The position numbers and the translations under genes are program-made. From positions 930,001 through 994,000 of the forward strand of contig CAWBYA010000007.1 of NCBI GenBank assembly GCA_963792895.1: a stretch of 64,000 nt of DNA. Direction: 5' to 3'. Of the stretch, positions 36,493 through 45,242 are shown piece after piece. The DNA is from UBA6912 sp963792895 (GTDB lineage: Bacteria > Actinomycetota > Acidimicrobiia > Spongiisociales > UBA5794). The notes below the pieces were generated by a model, which had not been told where the DNA came from, did not search any database, and saw only the letters and a program-made list of their open reading frames with translations. How positions within the stretch are numbered: the first letter of the stretch is position 1; every line of letters begins with the position of its first letter.

Positions 36493-36951
36493 ATGGCCCA
36501 CGAACCTGAATCTGAGCGCCCCGATCTCATAGCCGTTGGGTCGGAACCGATCGACCCCGGCGCGGTCGTCGCGGCCGTCAGTGATCCGCGGTGCGGGGCT
36601 GTGGTGCTTTTCCTCGGCACGGTGCGCAACCACTCGGAGGGTATCGAAGGAGTCACGCACCTCGAGTACGAGGCGTATGGCGGTGTGGTCGAAGCCAAGA
36701 TCGCCGAGGTCGTCGCCGAAACCAGGGTGCGCTGGCCCGTCGAGCGGCTCGCCGCAGTCCACCGCGTCGGCGAGCTGAGGCTCGGGGAGATCAGCGTCGC
36801 AGTCGCAGCATCAGCACCCCATCGCGGTGAGGCGTTCGACGCCGGCCGCTATCTCATCGACGAGCTGAAGGCGCGAGCACCGATTTGGAAGAAGGAACAC
36901 TGGCCCGGGGGTTCCGAGTGGGTGCGGGAGGATCTGCGGCACTCGCAGTGA
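36493..36951 (+). CDS. moaE: Molybdopterin synthase catalytic subunit MoaE
   Basis: A 152-residue enzyme that, with the sulfur carrier MoaD, converts cyclic pyranopterin monophosphate to molybdopterin. Motifs are GAVVLFLGTVRNHSEG near residue 36, the LEYEAY segment near 55, the RVGELRLGEISVAVAASAPHR region near 90 and the catalytic lysines in ELKARAPIWKKEHWPGGSEWV near 120-135. ATG at 36493 follows GAGGAG at 5 bases. No other molybdenum-cofactor gene is in this window, so the rest of the pathway is elsewhere. Confidence 0.95.
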   Translation: MAHEPESERPDLIAVGSEPIDPGAVVAAVSDPRCGAVVLFLGTVRNHSEGIEGVTHLEYEAYGGVVEAKIAEVVAETRVRWPVERLAAVHRVGELRLGEISVAVAASAPHRGEAFDAGRYLIDELKARAPIWKKEHWPGGSEWVREDLRHSQ

Positions 36952-36974
36952 CGTGGTCCGATGCGGCCAAATGA

Positions 36975-37008
36975 GAAGGAGGGGGCGAGATCCGTCGCCC
37001 CCTCCTTC
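36975..37008. terminator. Bidirectional hairpin terminator
   Basis: A perfect 14-bp stem (GAAGGAGGGGGCGA against TCGCCCCCTCCTTC) with a 6-base loop separates moaE from the converging surface-protein gene. Confidence 0.85.
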
Positions 37009-37039
37009 GGTTGTTGGTCGTGTCCTCGTGCCTTCGGCG

Positions 37040-39019
37040 TCAGCCGTGCTTGGACCCGAGCGGGCAGACGCTGGAGTCGATCTGCCCAATGACCATCCGC
37101 GCTGCGTCTGGGTCGCCGGTCTCGATGGCGAGCTTCACCTTGGCGATGATCTCTGCCTCCGTGACCGGGTACGGGACATCCGGGTGGGCAGCGTTGAGCA
37201 GTGCCGCAACGCCCTCACGTGCGATCGCATCCTTGTTACGGCCTGGGGTGCGAATGACGTCGAGGAGCGTGCCAGGGACGTCCACGCCGAACACGTCGGA
37301 GAACTGCTGACTCGGGCTGTATCCGGTCCACTTGTCCAGGTGGAGCGGGTTGGCCCAGTAGTTCCACGTGCAGCCGTTTGCACAGGTCCGGTTGGCGCCG
37401 TAGTAGTGCGACGGGTCTTCGTCGGTGACGGTGGTGCCGTCGGGTGCGTCGCCGGTGGTGGTGCCGAGGTTGGCGTATTGGCCGAGGACGGCGGTACCGG
37501 TGGCGGTGCAGGTCATGGATTCGCCGATGGCGAGGGTGTCCTGCGGGCAGGTGACGGCGACGCCTTGGTCGTCGATGACGGTGACGTTGGTGAGGTCGAC
37601 GTTGCCGGTGTTGGTGACGACGTACGTCCAGTTGACGGGATCACCTTCCACCAGCCAGGGGCCGGTCGGGGTGTCGGCGTCCTCACCGTTGGTCGCCTTC
37701 TCGATATCGATCGCCGGCTCGGGAGTCTCCTCCACGCCGATGTAGTGGCTCGGGTCGTCGTCGGTGACGGTGGTGCCGTCTGGTGCGTCGCCGGTGGTGG
37801 TGCCGAGGTTGGCGTATTGGCCGAGGACGGCGGTACCGGTGGCGGTGCAGGTCATGGATTCGCCGATGGCGAGGGTGTCCTGCGGGCAGGTGACGGCGAC
37901 GCCTTGGTCGTCGACGACGGTGACGTTGGTGAGGTCGACGTTGCCGGTGTTGGTGACGACGTACGTCCAGTTGACGGGGCCGCCGACGGGAATCTGGGGC
38001 CCGGTCGGGGTGTCGGCGTCCTCACCGTTGGTCGCCTTCTCGATGTCGATCGCCGGCTCGGCGAGGACGATCCCGATGTAGTGGCTCGGGTCTTCGTCGG
38101 TGACGGTGGTGCCGTCTGGTGCGTCGCCGGTGGTGGTGCCGAGGTTGGCGTATTGGCCGAGGGTGGCGGTACCGGTGGCGGTGCAGGTCATGGATTCGCC
38201 GATGGCGAGGGTGTCCTGCGGGCAGGTGACGGCGACGCCTTGGTCGTCAACGACGGTCACGTTGGTGAGGTCGACGTTGCCGGTGTTGGTGACGACATAC
38301 GTCCAGTTGACGGGGCCACCGACGGGGATCTCGGGCCCGGTCGGGGTGTCGGCGTCCTCACCGTTGGTCGCCTTCTCGATGTCGATCGCCGGCTCTGGCG
38401 GAGGCGGCGGGGTGTATTCGTAGACGACCGACAGCTCAGCGCCGGCCGAGGTGCTGATGTTCTGCGCGATGTTTCCGCACCCGGTGACGTTGGTCGTGGC
38501 GGAAGCGGTCATGTCAACCGAGAAAGTACCCGTGCCGATGTACGGAGCGAGGGCTGCCGAGTCGGTGACGGTGAGCGTCTGGGTGGGACCCGTGACGGTG
38601 CCGGTCGTCGTGATGCCCGAGGTGCCGCCGAAATCGATGGTGCCGTCGAAGACGGTCAGGCTCTCCGACTCGAATTGGCTCAGAGGGACCGTCAAGCCGC
38701 CGTTTGGCGTATCAACCGTCACGTCGGCCTCCCAGCCGAGGGTGGCAGTGCAGCTCGACGAGGTCGACAGGTTCTCCGCTTGGAGCGTCGAGTTCACGAA
38801 GGAATCGAAGGTGAAGGTTGCCGAGATGAGGTCGCCGAGCGCAGGGTCGAACTGATCGAGCGTGACCGTTTGTGCCCAATCGGTTGGCGTCGCAGGCAGT
38901 GTGGCCGGCGGCGGCGAAAGAGTGTCGGCGAGCGCGGGCGCTGCCGGTGCGAGCACCGACAGGGTGGCAGCCGCGGCGGCAGCAAGAACGAGCACCTTAC
39001 GGCGAATGAACAGTCTCAT
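37040..39019 (-). CDS. Secreted surface protein: choice-of-anchor-E domain plus three DUF11-type repeats
   Basis: A 659-residue exported protein. A signal peptide (RRKVLVLAAAAAATLSVLAPAAPALA) is followed by a choice-of-anchor-E-like domain (residues 35-210) that starts DTLSPPPATLPATPTDW and contains QFDPALGDLIS. A proline linker leads to three nearly identical DUF11-like domains (about residues 215-555), each opening AIDIEKATNGEDADTPTGP and containing NWTYVVTNTGNVDLTNV. The last 110 residues hold a C-terminal domain (CTWNYWANPLHLDKWTGYSP...) seen at the end of actinobacterial secreted proteins. No LPxTG signal or membrane tail is seen, so it may be secreted. Start ATG at 39019 lies after AGGAGGGGG. 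Confidence 0.85.
   Translation of the reverse strand: MRLFIRRKVLVLAAAAAATLSVLAPAAPALADTLSPPPATLPATPTDWAQTVTLDQFDPALGDLISATFTFDSFVNSTLQAENLSTSSSCTATLGWEADVTVDTPNGGLTVPLSQFESESLTVFDGTIDFGGTSGITTTGTVTGPTQTLTVTDSAALAPYIGTGTFSVDMTASATTNVTGCGNIAQNISTSAGAELSVVYEYTPPPPPEPAIDIEKATNGEDADTPTGPEIPVGGPVNWTYVVTNTGNVDLTNVTVVDDQGVAVTCPQDTLAIGESMTCTATGTATLGQYANLGTTTGDAPDGTTVTDEDPSHYIGIVLAEPAIDIEKATNGEDADTPTGPQIPVGGPVNWTYVVTNTGNVDLTNVTVVDDQGVAVTCPQDTLAIGESMTCTATGTAVLGQYANLGTTTGDAPDGTTVTDDDPSHYIGVEETPEPAIDIEKATNGEDADTPTGPWLVEGDPVNWTYVVTNTGNVDLTNVTVIDDQGVAVTCPQDTLAIGESMTCTATGTAVLGQYANLGTTTGDAPDGTTVTDEDPSHYYGANRTCANGCTWNYWANPLHLDKWTGYSPSQQFSDVFGVDVPGTLLDVIRTPGRNKDAIAREGVAALLNAAHPDVPYPVTEAEIIAKVKLAIETGDPDAARMVIGQIDSSVCPLGSKHG
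37405..38420. repeat. Three near-identical 336-339-bp tandem repeats
   Basis: Within the surface-protein gene, coding copies are spaced 339 then 336 bases. Long DNA blocks are identical between copies, implying recent duplication or gene conversion. Expect assembly collapse or expansion of copy number here. Confidence 0.85.
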
Positions 39020-39178
39020 GGAGTCCCCCTCCTGAACGAGCAAACGGACGTCGAGCGAGGTCACAGACCTTCACTCGACCGAGTTCGGAGCTCTCCCCGG
39101 GTCTCGGAGCGGTGGCTCGTGGTCCCCACCACTGCCGCAAAAGCTAGCACCTCTGCGCCGCGATGTGCAGGAAAAGCA

Positions 39179-39214
39179 AACACCCCCGACACCTGGCGCG
39201 GTGCCGGGGGTGTT
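39179..39214 (-). terminator. Hairpin terminator of the LPPTG protein gene
   Basis: Arms AACACCCCCGACACC and GGTGCCGGGGGTGTT pair over 15 bases with one mismatch. It lies 14 bases beyond the stop of the minus-strand gene. Confidence 0.75.
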
Positions 39215-39227
39215 GCTACGGACTATC

Positions 39228-40643
39228 TCAGCCCCTGTGACGACGCGGTCGAGGAGCCACCAAGAAGGCGCCTGCGCCGAGCAGCAGCACGCCGAAGATC
39301 AGGAGCGCCTCAGACGATCGGGCGCCCGTCGGCGGCAGCTCCACCACGACCTGCGCATCGTCTTGATCGGTGACCTGAACGCCGTTCTCGGACTCGCCGG
39401 TCACGACGGCCACGTTGGTGAGGCTCTCTTCGATCCCGGCAAGCGTGCACGTGTAGTCCGTGCTCGCTCCGACAGCCAGGTCGCCGATCACCCGGTCACA
39501 TGCAGGGGCGAGCGCATCGGTGACCTCGACATTCACCAACGGCACGTCCGAGGTGTTGGTCACGGTGATTGTCCATGTCGCCGTGGCCGGAACGTTCGGG
39601 AACGTGAAGCTCTGGAGGGGCGGATCCTTGATGATCTGGATGGCCGGAGCGCCGCCTCCTTGGCCCACGAACGTGTAGTGGCTGGGGTCGCTGTCGGTGA
39701 CGGCTGGCCCGTCCGGCGGAGTCCCGGTGACGGTGCCGATGTTGGCATACAAGGGGACGACGGCAGTGCCCGACCCCGTGCACGTCATGATCTCGCCCAC
39801 CGCCAGCGTGTCCTGCGGGCAGGACACGGCAACGCCCTGGTCGTCGGTGATCACCACGTTGGTGAGGTCGACATTGCCTGTGTTGGTGACGACGTACTCC
39901 CACGTGACGGCATCACCCTCGTCGACCTGGACTGCTTCTTCAGGCGTGTCCGCATCGACTCCGTTGGTGGACTTCTCGATGTCGATCGCTGGAGCGTCTT
40001 CGACGGGCGGCTGGTACTCGTAGGTGATGGTGATGGTGGCGCCGGCCTGGCTGGCGAAGAACGTCGCGATGTTGCCGCCGGTGCCGTTGGCGAAGCTGGT
40101 GCCGGAGGCATCGACGATGTAGTCGATCGTCCCGGTGCCTGTGACGAGGGCGAGAATCGCTGGATCGGTGCTGGTGTCGGTGACGGTCTGCGTATCGTTG
40201 ATGTCTGCGAACGTGAGGCCCGAGGTACCGCCGAAGTCGACCGTGCCGTCGAACACCGGCAGGGCGAACGTCTCGGCCGCAGCGGGCGAGGCTACCGTGA
40301 CGGGGTTCAACGGGTCGCTGGCCCGGGCGACGGTGAGCCGCGCCGAGAGCTCCATGTCGCCGTCTGATCCCGAAGCATCCGACGTGTTCTCGACGCCCAT
40401 GCTCCCCGTCACCGTTGCGGTGAATGTGAGCGTGCGCGAGATCAGCGTGCCGAGCGCGGGATCAAACTGGGCAACGCTGACCGTCTGCGAGAAGTCCGTG
40501 TCGGTCGGTGGGATCTCGGCGGGCGGCGGCGTGACGGTGTCGGCGAGAGCAGCCCCGATGGAGACGGCACTCGTCGCAGCGATCACGGCGACGGCCAGCA
40601 AGAGTCGTGCGCTCGTGCGGCCGAGATATTTCCGTCGTTTCAT
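39228..40643 (-). CDS. Sortase-anchored surface protein (choice-of-anchor-E domain, two DUF11-type repeats, LPPTG)
   Basis: A 471-residue paralogue of the downstream surface protein. The signal peptide (ARLLLAVAVIAATSAVSIGAALA) leads into the same type of N-terminal domain (DTVTPPPAEIPPTDTDF, QFDPALGTLIS). Two DUF11-type domains follow (APAIDIEKSTNGVDADTPEEA near residue 215 and APAIQIIKDPPLQSFTF near 335). The C-terminus carries a classic cell-wall sorting signal: LPPTGA, a hydrophobic helix (LLIFGVLLLGAGAFLV) and a basic tail (RPRRHRG). A sortase gene 22 kb away (62608) is the only sortase here; a class E enzyme often prefers LAxTG, so pairing is uncertain. Both surface genes share one direction. 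Confidence 0.88.
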   Translation of the reverse strand: MKRRKYLGRTSARLLLAVAVIAATSAVSIGAALADTVTPPPAEIPPTDTDFSQTVSVAQFDPALGTLISRTLTFTATVTGSMGVENTSDASGSDGDMELSARLTVARASDPLNPVTVASPAAAETFALPVFDGTVDFGGTSGLTFADINDTQTVTDTSTDPAILALVTGTGTIDYIVDASGTSFANGTGGNIATFFASQAGATITITYEYQPPVEDAPAIDIEKSTNGVDADTPEEAVQVDEGDAVTWEYVVTNTGNVDLTNVVITDDQGVAVSCPQDTLAVGEIMTCTGSGTAVVPLYANIGTVTGTPPDGPAVTDSDPSHYTFVGQGGGAPAIQIIKDPPLQSFTFPNVPATATWTITVTNTSDVPLVNVEVTDALAPACDRVIGDLAVGASTDYTCTLAGIEESLTNVAVVTGESENGVQVTDQDDAQVVVELPPTGARSSEALLIFGVLLLGAGAFLVAPRPRRHRG

Positions 40644-40764
40644 CTTTTCCCTCCACGGGCATTCTCGTGCGGTGGTTTCCCCAGCTGCGTCGGGAGCGTA
40701 ACGCCACTACGCCGCCGTCCCGTGCAGCGAAGCTGAGCCTAGCCATCTGCAGCTGTAGTTTCGC

Positions 40765-41383
40765 TCAAATCCCCCCTGGCTCGTTGGTCGTGCGGCTGAA
40801 GCCCACCACCTGCTGGGCCGCCTCGCGCACCATCGGGTTGCGATCGCCCGCTGCGCGTCGCAGCGCCGGTTCGACGTCGGGGCTGTCGAATACCGTGAGG
40901 GCGGCGACGGCCCGCCTGCGTACTTGGGGCGGGCCGCCGGCGAGCAGATCGAGCAAGAGGGGCAGTGCACGCTGATCGCCGATTGCGCCGAGGGCGGCGA
41001 CGGCAGCCTCTCGGACCAGCCGGTCGTCGTGGGTGGCGGCGGCAGTCAGCAGGGTCGGGAGCGCATGCGGATCGGCAATCTCGCCGAGCGCCGTGACTGC
41101 GGCTTCGGCGACGGTGGCGTCCGGATCCGCAGTGGCGGCTACGAGGTCTTCGAGGCACGATGTCCCTCCGCGCGCCGAGCGCCTCGGCGGCCTCGGCCCG
41201 CACCCGCCCGTCCGGGTCGTGCGCCAGGATCTCGATCAGCCGTAGCCGGATGGGCTCGTCCTCGATGCGGGTGCCGCAGGCGGCGACGGCGATGCGTCGC
41301 AGGGCCGGATCGGTGGCGTCGAGTTGGGAGGAGGGATCGTCGACGAGCGCTTCTGGCGCAGTGTCGCCCGGTGTACCGGTCAC
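40765..41383 (-). CDS. HEAT-repeat protein with one +1 frame disruption
   Basis: A short alpha-solenoid protein of about 205 residues made of PBS-lyase-type HEAT units. Repeats read RAEAAEALG, VAEAAVTALGEIADPHALP, VREAAVAALGAIGDQRALP, VRRRAVAALTVFDSPDVEP and VREAAQQVVG, each about 30 residues. An extra base near 41145 breaks the frame after ALGAR; removing it restores GTSCLEDLVAATADPDATV and an unbroken series. The start is GTG at 41383. HEAT proteins act as scaffolds; the partner is unknown. It is divergent from the paa operon, whose promoter lies between. Confidence 0.75.
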
Positions 41384-41420
41384 ATCGCAAGCGTACCCAG
41401 CGCTCCGACCGATCGTCGCC

Positions 41421-41465
41421 TTGACCGGTTCAACCGCCGCTCGGTACCCTGCGAACGATCGTTCG
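41421..41465 (+). promoter_or_regulatory. paa promoter with PaaR-type operator
   Basis: TTGACC (41421-41426), an 18-base spacer and TACCCT (41445-41450) make a promoter. Immediately downstream, over the expected transcription start, is the perfect palindrome CGAACGATCGTTCG (41452-41465). It matches the consensus CNAACGNNCGTTNG that I recall for TetR-type phenylacetate repressors (PaaR) in Thermus. The position implies repression by blocking initiation. Confidence 0.7.
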
Positions 41466-41554
41466 TTTGCCGCGCCGGCTCCGCCGGTGTCGGTGCGGCG
41501 CATCGTTTCATCGGCCATCATCATGCGGACCGGACGTCGCGAGGAAGAGACAAC

Positions 41555-42346
41555 GTGGATCCCGATCACATCGTGTCTGATGCAGGCGGCGGCGTTGCGT
41601 CCATCACGCTCAACCGGCCCGGCAAGCTCAATGCGTTCACCGCCGCGATGCTCGTGGACTTCCGAACGGCTCTGGAGCACGCCGCACGCAGCGATTCGGT
41701 CCGGGCAGTCCTCATCACCGGCGCCGGCCGGGCATTCTGCGCCGGCCAGGATCTGTCCGATCGCGCCGTCAGCCCCGGCAGCGCCCCACCGGATCTCGGT
41801 GAGTCGCTCGAACATCGCTACAACCCCATCGTGAGGCTGATCCGGTCGATGCCCAAACCAGTCGTCGTTGCCGTCAACGGAGTAGCCGCCGGGGCGGGAG
41901 CCAACCTGGCGCTGTCAGGCGACATCGTCATCGCAGCTCGTTCCGCCCGCTTCATCCAATCGTTCGCCCGCATCGGTCTGGTTCCTGATTCCGGCGGCAC
42001 GTACTTCCTCCCGAGGGCCCTCGGCACCGCCCGGGCGACGGGTCTGGCCCTGCTCGGTGAGGCGCTTCCCGCCGAGCGTGCCGCCGAATGGGGTCTCATC
42101 TGGCAGGTGGTCGACGATGGCGAGCTCTCCGCAGCGGCGCACACGACGGCTGCGGCACTCGCCGCCGGCCCGACGGCCGGATACGCCAAGATCAAGCAGG
42201 CCATGGCTGCGTCGCTGGGGAATTCGCTCGACGAGCAACTCGACCTCGAGCGCGATCTTCAGCGAGCGGCCGGCCAGAGCGACGACTATCGAGAGGGTGT
42301 CGCCGCCTTCATGGCGAAGCGCGAGCCCAGGTTCGAGGGTCGATGA
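41555..42346 (+). CDS. paaG: PaaG-like 1,2-epoxyphenylacetyl-CoA isomerase / enoyl-CoA hydratase
   Basis: A 263-residue crotonase-fold protein. Motifs: ITLNRPGKLNAFTAAM near 15, the oxyanion loop GRAFCAGQDLSD near 66, the second oxyanion loop VNGVAAGAGANLALSGDIVIAA near 105, and GLVPDSGGTYFLPR near 135 with the acid residue. The CAGQDL form is typical of PaaG, which isomerises ring-epoxide-CoA to the oxepin in phenylacetate catabolism. It is the first gene in the paaG-paaH-paaJ run, with ATGA overlaps. GTG at 41555 follows GAGGAAGAG. Broad enoyl-CoA hydratase activity cannot be excluded. Confidence 0.88.
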   Translation: MDPDHIVSDAGGGVASITLNRPGKLNAFTAAMLVDFRTALEHAARSDSVRAVLITGAGRAFCAGQDLSDRAVSPGSAPPDLGESLEHRYNPIVRLIRSMPKPVVVAVNGVAAGAGANLALSGDIVIAARSARFIQSFARIGLVPDSGGTYFLPRALGTARATGLALLGEALPAERAAEWGLIWQVVDDGELSAAAHTTAAALAAGPTAGYAKIKQAMAASLGNSLDEQLDLERDLQRAAGQSDDYREGVAAFMAKREPRFEGR

Positions 42347-43902
42347 CTGGGACCCCACTCGCAACCGACCGGGTGGTCGCCGTGCTCGGCGCAGGCACCA
42401 TGGGCGCCGGCATCGCCAGAGTTGCGGCCGAGGCAGGCCACATCGTGCGGCTGTACGACACGGACGGTGACGTGGTCGATGGTGCGCTCAACGAGCTGCG
42501 CAGCCGTCTCGACCGATCGGTGGCCAAGGTGAAGATGACATCCGAGACAGCCCAGGGGATCGTCGGGCGGGTCGTTCCCGCCCGCAATCTGGGCGACCTG
42601 GCGGACGCCGGGCTCGTCATCGAGGCCATCGTCGAGGATCTCGGCGTCAAGCAGCACGTGTTCGGCGAGCTGGAGACCATCGTCGGCGAAAGGTCGGTAC
42701 TCGCCACCAACACCTCGTCCCTGTCGGTCACGGCGATCGCTGGGAGACTTCGCCGCCCGGATCGCCTGGTGGGGATGCACTTCTTCAACCCTGCGCCGGT
42801 CATGCCGCTCGTCGAGATCGTCGCCGGCACAGCGACCGACCCAGGAACGGCCGCCGATGCGTTCGCAACGGCGAAGGCCTGGGGAAAGACGCCGGTCCAC
42901 TGTGCGTCTACGCCGGGATTCATCGTCAATCGGGTGGCCCGACCCTTCTACGGCGAGGCCCTGCGCCTGCTCGCCGAAGGCGTGGCCGACCCGGCGACGA
43001 TCGACGCCGTCGTGACGGGGGCTGGTGGCTTTCGAATGGGACCGTTCACGTTGATGGATCTCGTCGGCCTCGACGTCAACCTCGCCGTTTCCAAGTCCGT
43101 CTACGCCCAGACGTTTCACGATCCCCGATTCGCCCCCAACGTGATTCAGCAGAGCCTCGTCGATGCAGGCCGTCTCGGCCGCAAGACCGGCCGCGGCTTC
43201 TACGCCTACGGCGATGACGCTCCGGAAGGCCTCCAGGCGGTGCGATCGATCACCGCGGCCGAGCACGGTCACCTTCCTACGGTCGAGGTGGTGGGCGATC
43301 TCGGGCATGCCACCGAGATCGTCGATCGGCTCGCGGCACGTGGCGTCGAGCTCGTCACCCATGCCGAGGACGAGGGGCCCGGGAGAATGCGCATCGGCGA
43401 TGTCGCCCTGGTCCCGACCGATGGGCGGACGGCGACGGAGCTGGCGGCGAGCGGCGCAGTCGGCACGGATGAGGTCGCTGTGTTCGACCTGGTTGGCGAC
43501 TGGGCTACCGCCGAGCGCGTCGCCGTTGCGGAGGCCGCCCAGGCAGTCCGGCATCCGGCGGCATGGCTCGCGCTGCTGCTCGGTGGCGGAACCGCCGTAT
43601 CCCTCGTGGGCGACGCCCCAGGCCTCGTCCTGATGCGCATCGTGACCCAACTCGCCTCCGTCGCCGCGGACGCCGTGCTCGTGGGCGTCGCGGGGCCGGA
43701 TGCCATCGACACTGCGATGCGGCTGGGCACGAATTACCCGCTCGGCCCGCTCGAATGGGGAGACCGGCTCGGCCCACCGATCGTGCGGGACGTCCTCGAC
43801 ACGATGCGGGGATTCTATGGAGAGGACCGCTACCGGGTCTCGGCGTTGATCCGCCGAGCGGCGCTCGCCGGGCTCAGCCTGCGGGAAGGAGCCACCGCAT
43901 GA
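42343..43902 (+). CDS. paaH: 3-hydroxyadipyl-CoA dehydrogenase PaaH-like
   Basis: A 519-residue NAD-dependent dehydrogenase that oxidises 3-hydroxyadipyl-CoA. The N-terminal Rossmann motif is VAVLGAGTMGAGIARVAAEAG near residue 12; later come ATNTSSLSVTAIAGRLRRPDRLVGMHFFNPAPVMPLVEIV with catalytic Ser and His near 130-150, GFIVNRVARPFYGEA near 195 and the first C-terminal domain MGPFTLMDLVGLDV. A second 3-hydroxyacyl-CoA C-terminal-like domain (NYPLGPLEWGDRLG near 465) ends it, as in long PaaH/PaaC proteins. It overlaps both neighbours by ATGA and is co-regulated with them. Confidence 0.92.
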   Translation: MTGTPLATDRVVAVLGAGTMGAGIARVAAEAGHIVRLYDTDGDVVDGALNELRSRLDRSVAKVKMTSETAQGIVGRVVPARNLGDLADAGLVIEAIVEDLGVKQHVFGELETIVGERSVLATNTSSLSVTAIAGRLRRPDRLVGMHFFNPAPVMPLVEIVAGTATDPGTAADAFATAKAWGKTPVHCASTPGFIVNRVARPFYGEALRLLAEGVADPATIDAVVTGAGGFRMGPFTLMDLVGLDVNLAVSKSVYAQTFHDPRFAPNVIQQSLVDAGRLGRKTGRGFYAYGDDAPEGLQAVRSITAAEHGHLPTVEVVGDLGHATEIVDRLAARGVELVTHAEDEGPGRMRIGDVALVPTDGRTATELAASGAVGTDEVAVFDLVGDWATAERVAVAEAAQAVRHPAAWLALLLGGGTAVSLVGDAPGLVLMRIVTQLASVAADAVLVGVAGPDAIDTAMRLGTNYPLGPLEWGDRLGPPIVRDVLDTMRGFYGEDRYRVSALIRRAALAGLSLREGATA

Positions 43903-45104
43903 CCGAGGCGTTCCTCTGCGACTCGATCCGGACGCCGATCGGGAGATTCGGCGGCGCACTGTCGGGGGTGCGTCCCGATGACATGGCGGCCTTGACGATC
44001 GCCACGCTGATGGAGCGCAATCCTCACATGGGGTGGGACGCAACGGATGACGTCATCCTGGGTTGTGCCAACCAGGCGGGGGAGGACAATCGCAACGTCG
44101 CCCGAATGGCCGTCCTCTTGTCGGGCCTCCCCGTCGACGTGCCCGGTACGACCGTCAACCGGTTGTGCGGCTCGGGCATGGAGGCGATCGGGCTGGCCGC
44201 ACGGGCGGTCAAGACGGGGGAGGCCGACCTCGTGGTGGCTGGAGGCGTCGAGTCGATGAGCCGGGCGCCCAAGGTGATGCCCAAAGCAACCGCAGCTTTT
44301 GATCGTACGTCCGAGATCTATGACACGACGATCGGCTGGCGTTTCGTCAACCCGCGCCTCGAGGAGCGGTTCGGGCGCGACGAGATGCCGAGCACCGCCG
44401 AGAACGTCGCCAGGGAGTTCGGAGTCGGCCGCGAGGACCAGGACCGCTTTGCGCTCCGCAGCCACCAGCGCGCCGCAGCCGCCATCGCCTCCGGCCGGAT
44501 GGCCGACGAGATCGTCCCGGTGGCTGTGCCACAACGAAGAGGTGATCCGGTGGTGGTCGACACCGACGAGCATCCGCGACCAGACACCAGCTTCGAGGCG
44601 CTGAGCACGCTGCGCGTGATCTTCCCCCCAGACGGGACCGTGACCGCCGGCAACGCCTCAGGCATCAACGACGGCGCCTGCGCCGCCCTCGTGGCGTCCG
44701 AGGTGGCGATCGCACGCCATGGGTTGCGGCCACTTGCTCGGATCAGGGCCATGGCGGTGGCAGGCGTTCCGCCACGAATCATGGGCATCGGTCCCGTCCC
44801 CGCGACCCGCAAGCTGCTCGACCGCACCGGCGTCCAGCTGCAGGACATCGGTGTCGTAGAACTGAACGAGGCGTTCGCGGCGCAATCGCTCGCATGCCTA
44901 CGCGAGCTGGGCCTGCCGGACGATGCCGACCACGTCAACATCAACGGCGGCGCCATCGCGCTCGGTCACCCTCTCGGAATGAGCGGGGCACGCCTCGTGG
45001 CGACGGCGGGCCGCGAACTGCATGTGCGCGGCGAGCGAATGGCGCTGACCACGATGTGTATCGGCGTCGGCCAGGGCATCGCGATGCTCCTGGAGCGGGT
45101 ATGA
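43899..45104 (+). CDS. paaJ: 3-oxoadipyl-CoA/3-oxo-5,6-dehydrosuberyl-CoA thiolase
   Basis: A 401-residue thiolase that cleaves the C6 and C8 3-oxoacyl-CoA products to succinyl-CoA and acetyl-CoA. The nucleophilic cysteine is in TVNRLCGSGMEAI near residue 89, the family segments GGVESMSRAPKVM near 110 and the long TAENVAREFG region near 165 follow, NEAFAAQSLACL near 325 carries the helix, GGAIALGHPLGMSGARL near 355 the base histidine, and TMCIGVGQGIA near 385 the second cysteine. The close match to PaaJ/PcaF fits the operon. ATG overlaps the paaH stop. Confidence 0.94.
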   Translation: MTEAFLCDSIRTPIGRFGGALSGVRPDDMAALTIATLMERNPHMGWDATDDVILGCANQAGEDNRNVARMAVLLSGLPVDVPGTTVNRLCGSGMEAIGLAARAVKTGEADLVVAGGVESMSRAPKVMPKATAAFDRTSEIYDTTIGWRFVNPRLEERFGRDEMPSTAENVAREFGVGREDQDRFALRSHQRAAAAIASGRMADEIVPVAVPQRRGDPVVVDTDEHPRPDTSFEALSTLRVIFPPDGTVTAGNASGINDGACAALVASEVAIARHGLRPLARIRAMAVAGVPPRIMGIGPVPATRKLLDRTGVQLQDIGVVELNEAFAAQSLACLRELGLPDDADHVNINGGAIALGHPLGMSGARLVATAGRELHVRGERMALTTMCIGVGQGIAMLLERV

Positions 45105-45151
45105 GTTGCAGGAGCGGGTACGAGAGCCTCCTTGCGTGCCCGACGAGAGAG

Positions 45152-45193
45152 AAGTCAGAAGTCTGAGGTCTGACGTCTGAGGTCTGACGTCCG
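45152..45193. repeat. Heptad tandem repeat (AGGTCTG family) between paaJ and paaN
   Basis: Six 7-base units in perfect phase: AAGTCAG, AAGTCTG, AGGTCTG, ACGTCTG, AGGTCTG, ACGTCCG. The unit AGGTCTG recurs in a second locus at 58011-58052. The rest of the 138-base gap holds the paaN ribosome-binding site (GAGGGAGAG). Confidence 0.8.
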
Positions 45194-45242
45194 GCATGAA
45201 CCCGATGACACCGAATCCACCACCGATACCTGAGGGAGAGAG

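Noticed and set aside
36953..39373. An 806-codon plus-strand open frame over the surface protein
   Set aside because: It mirrors the tandem repeats of the minus-strand gene and is repetitive only for that reason.
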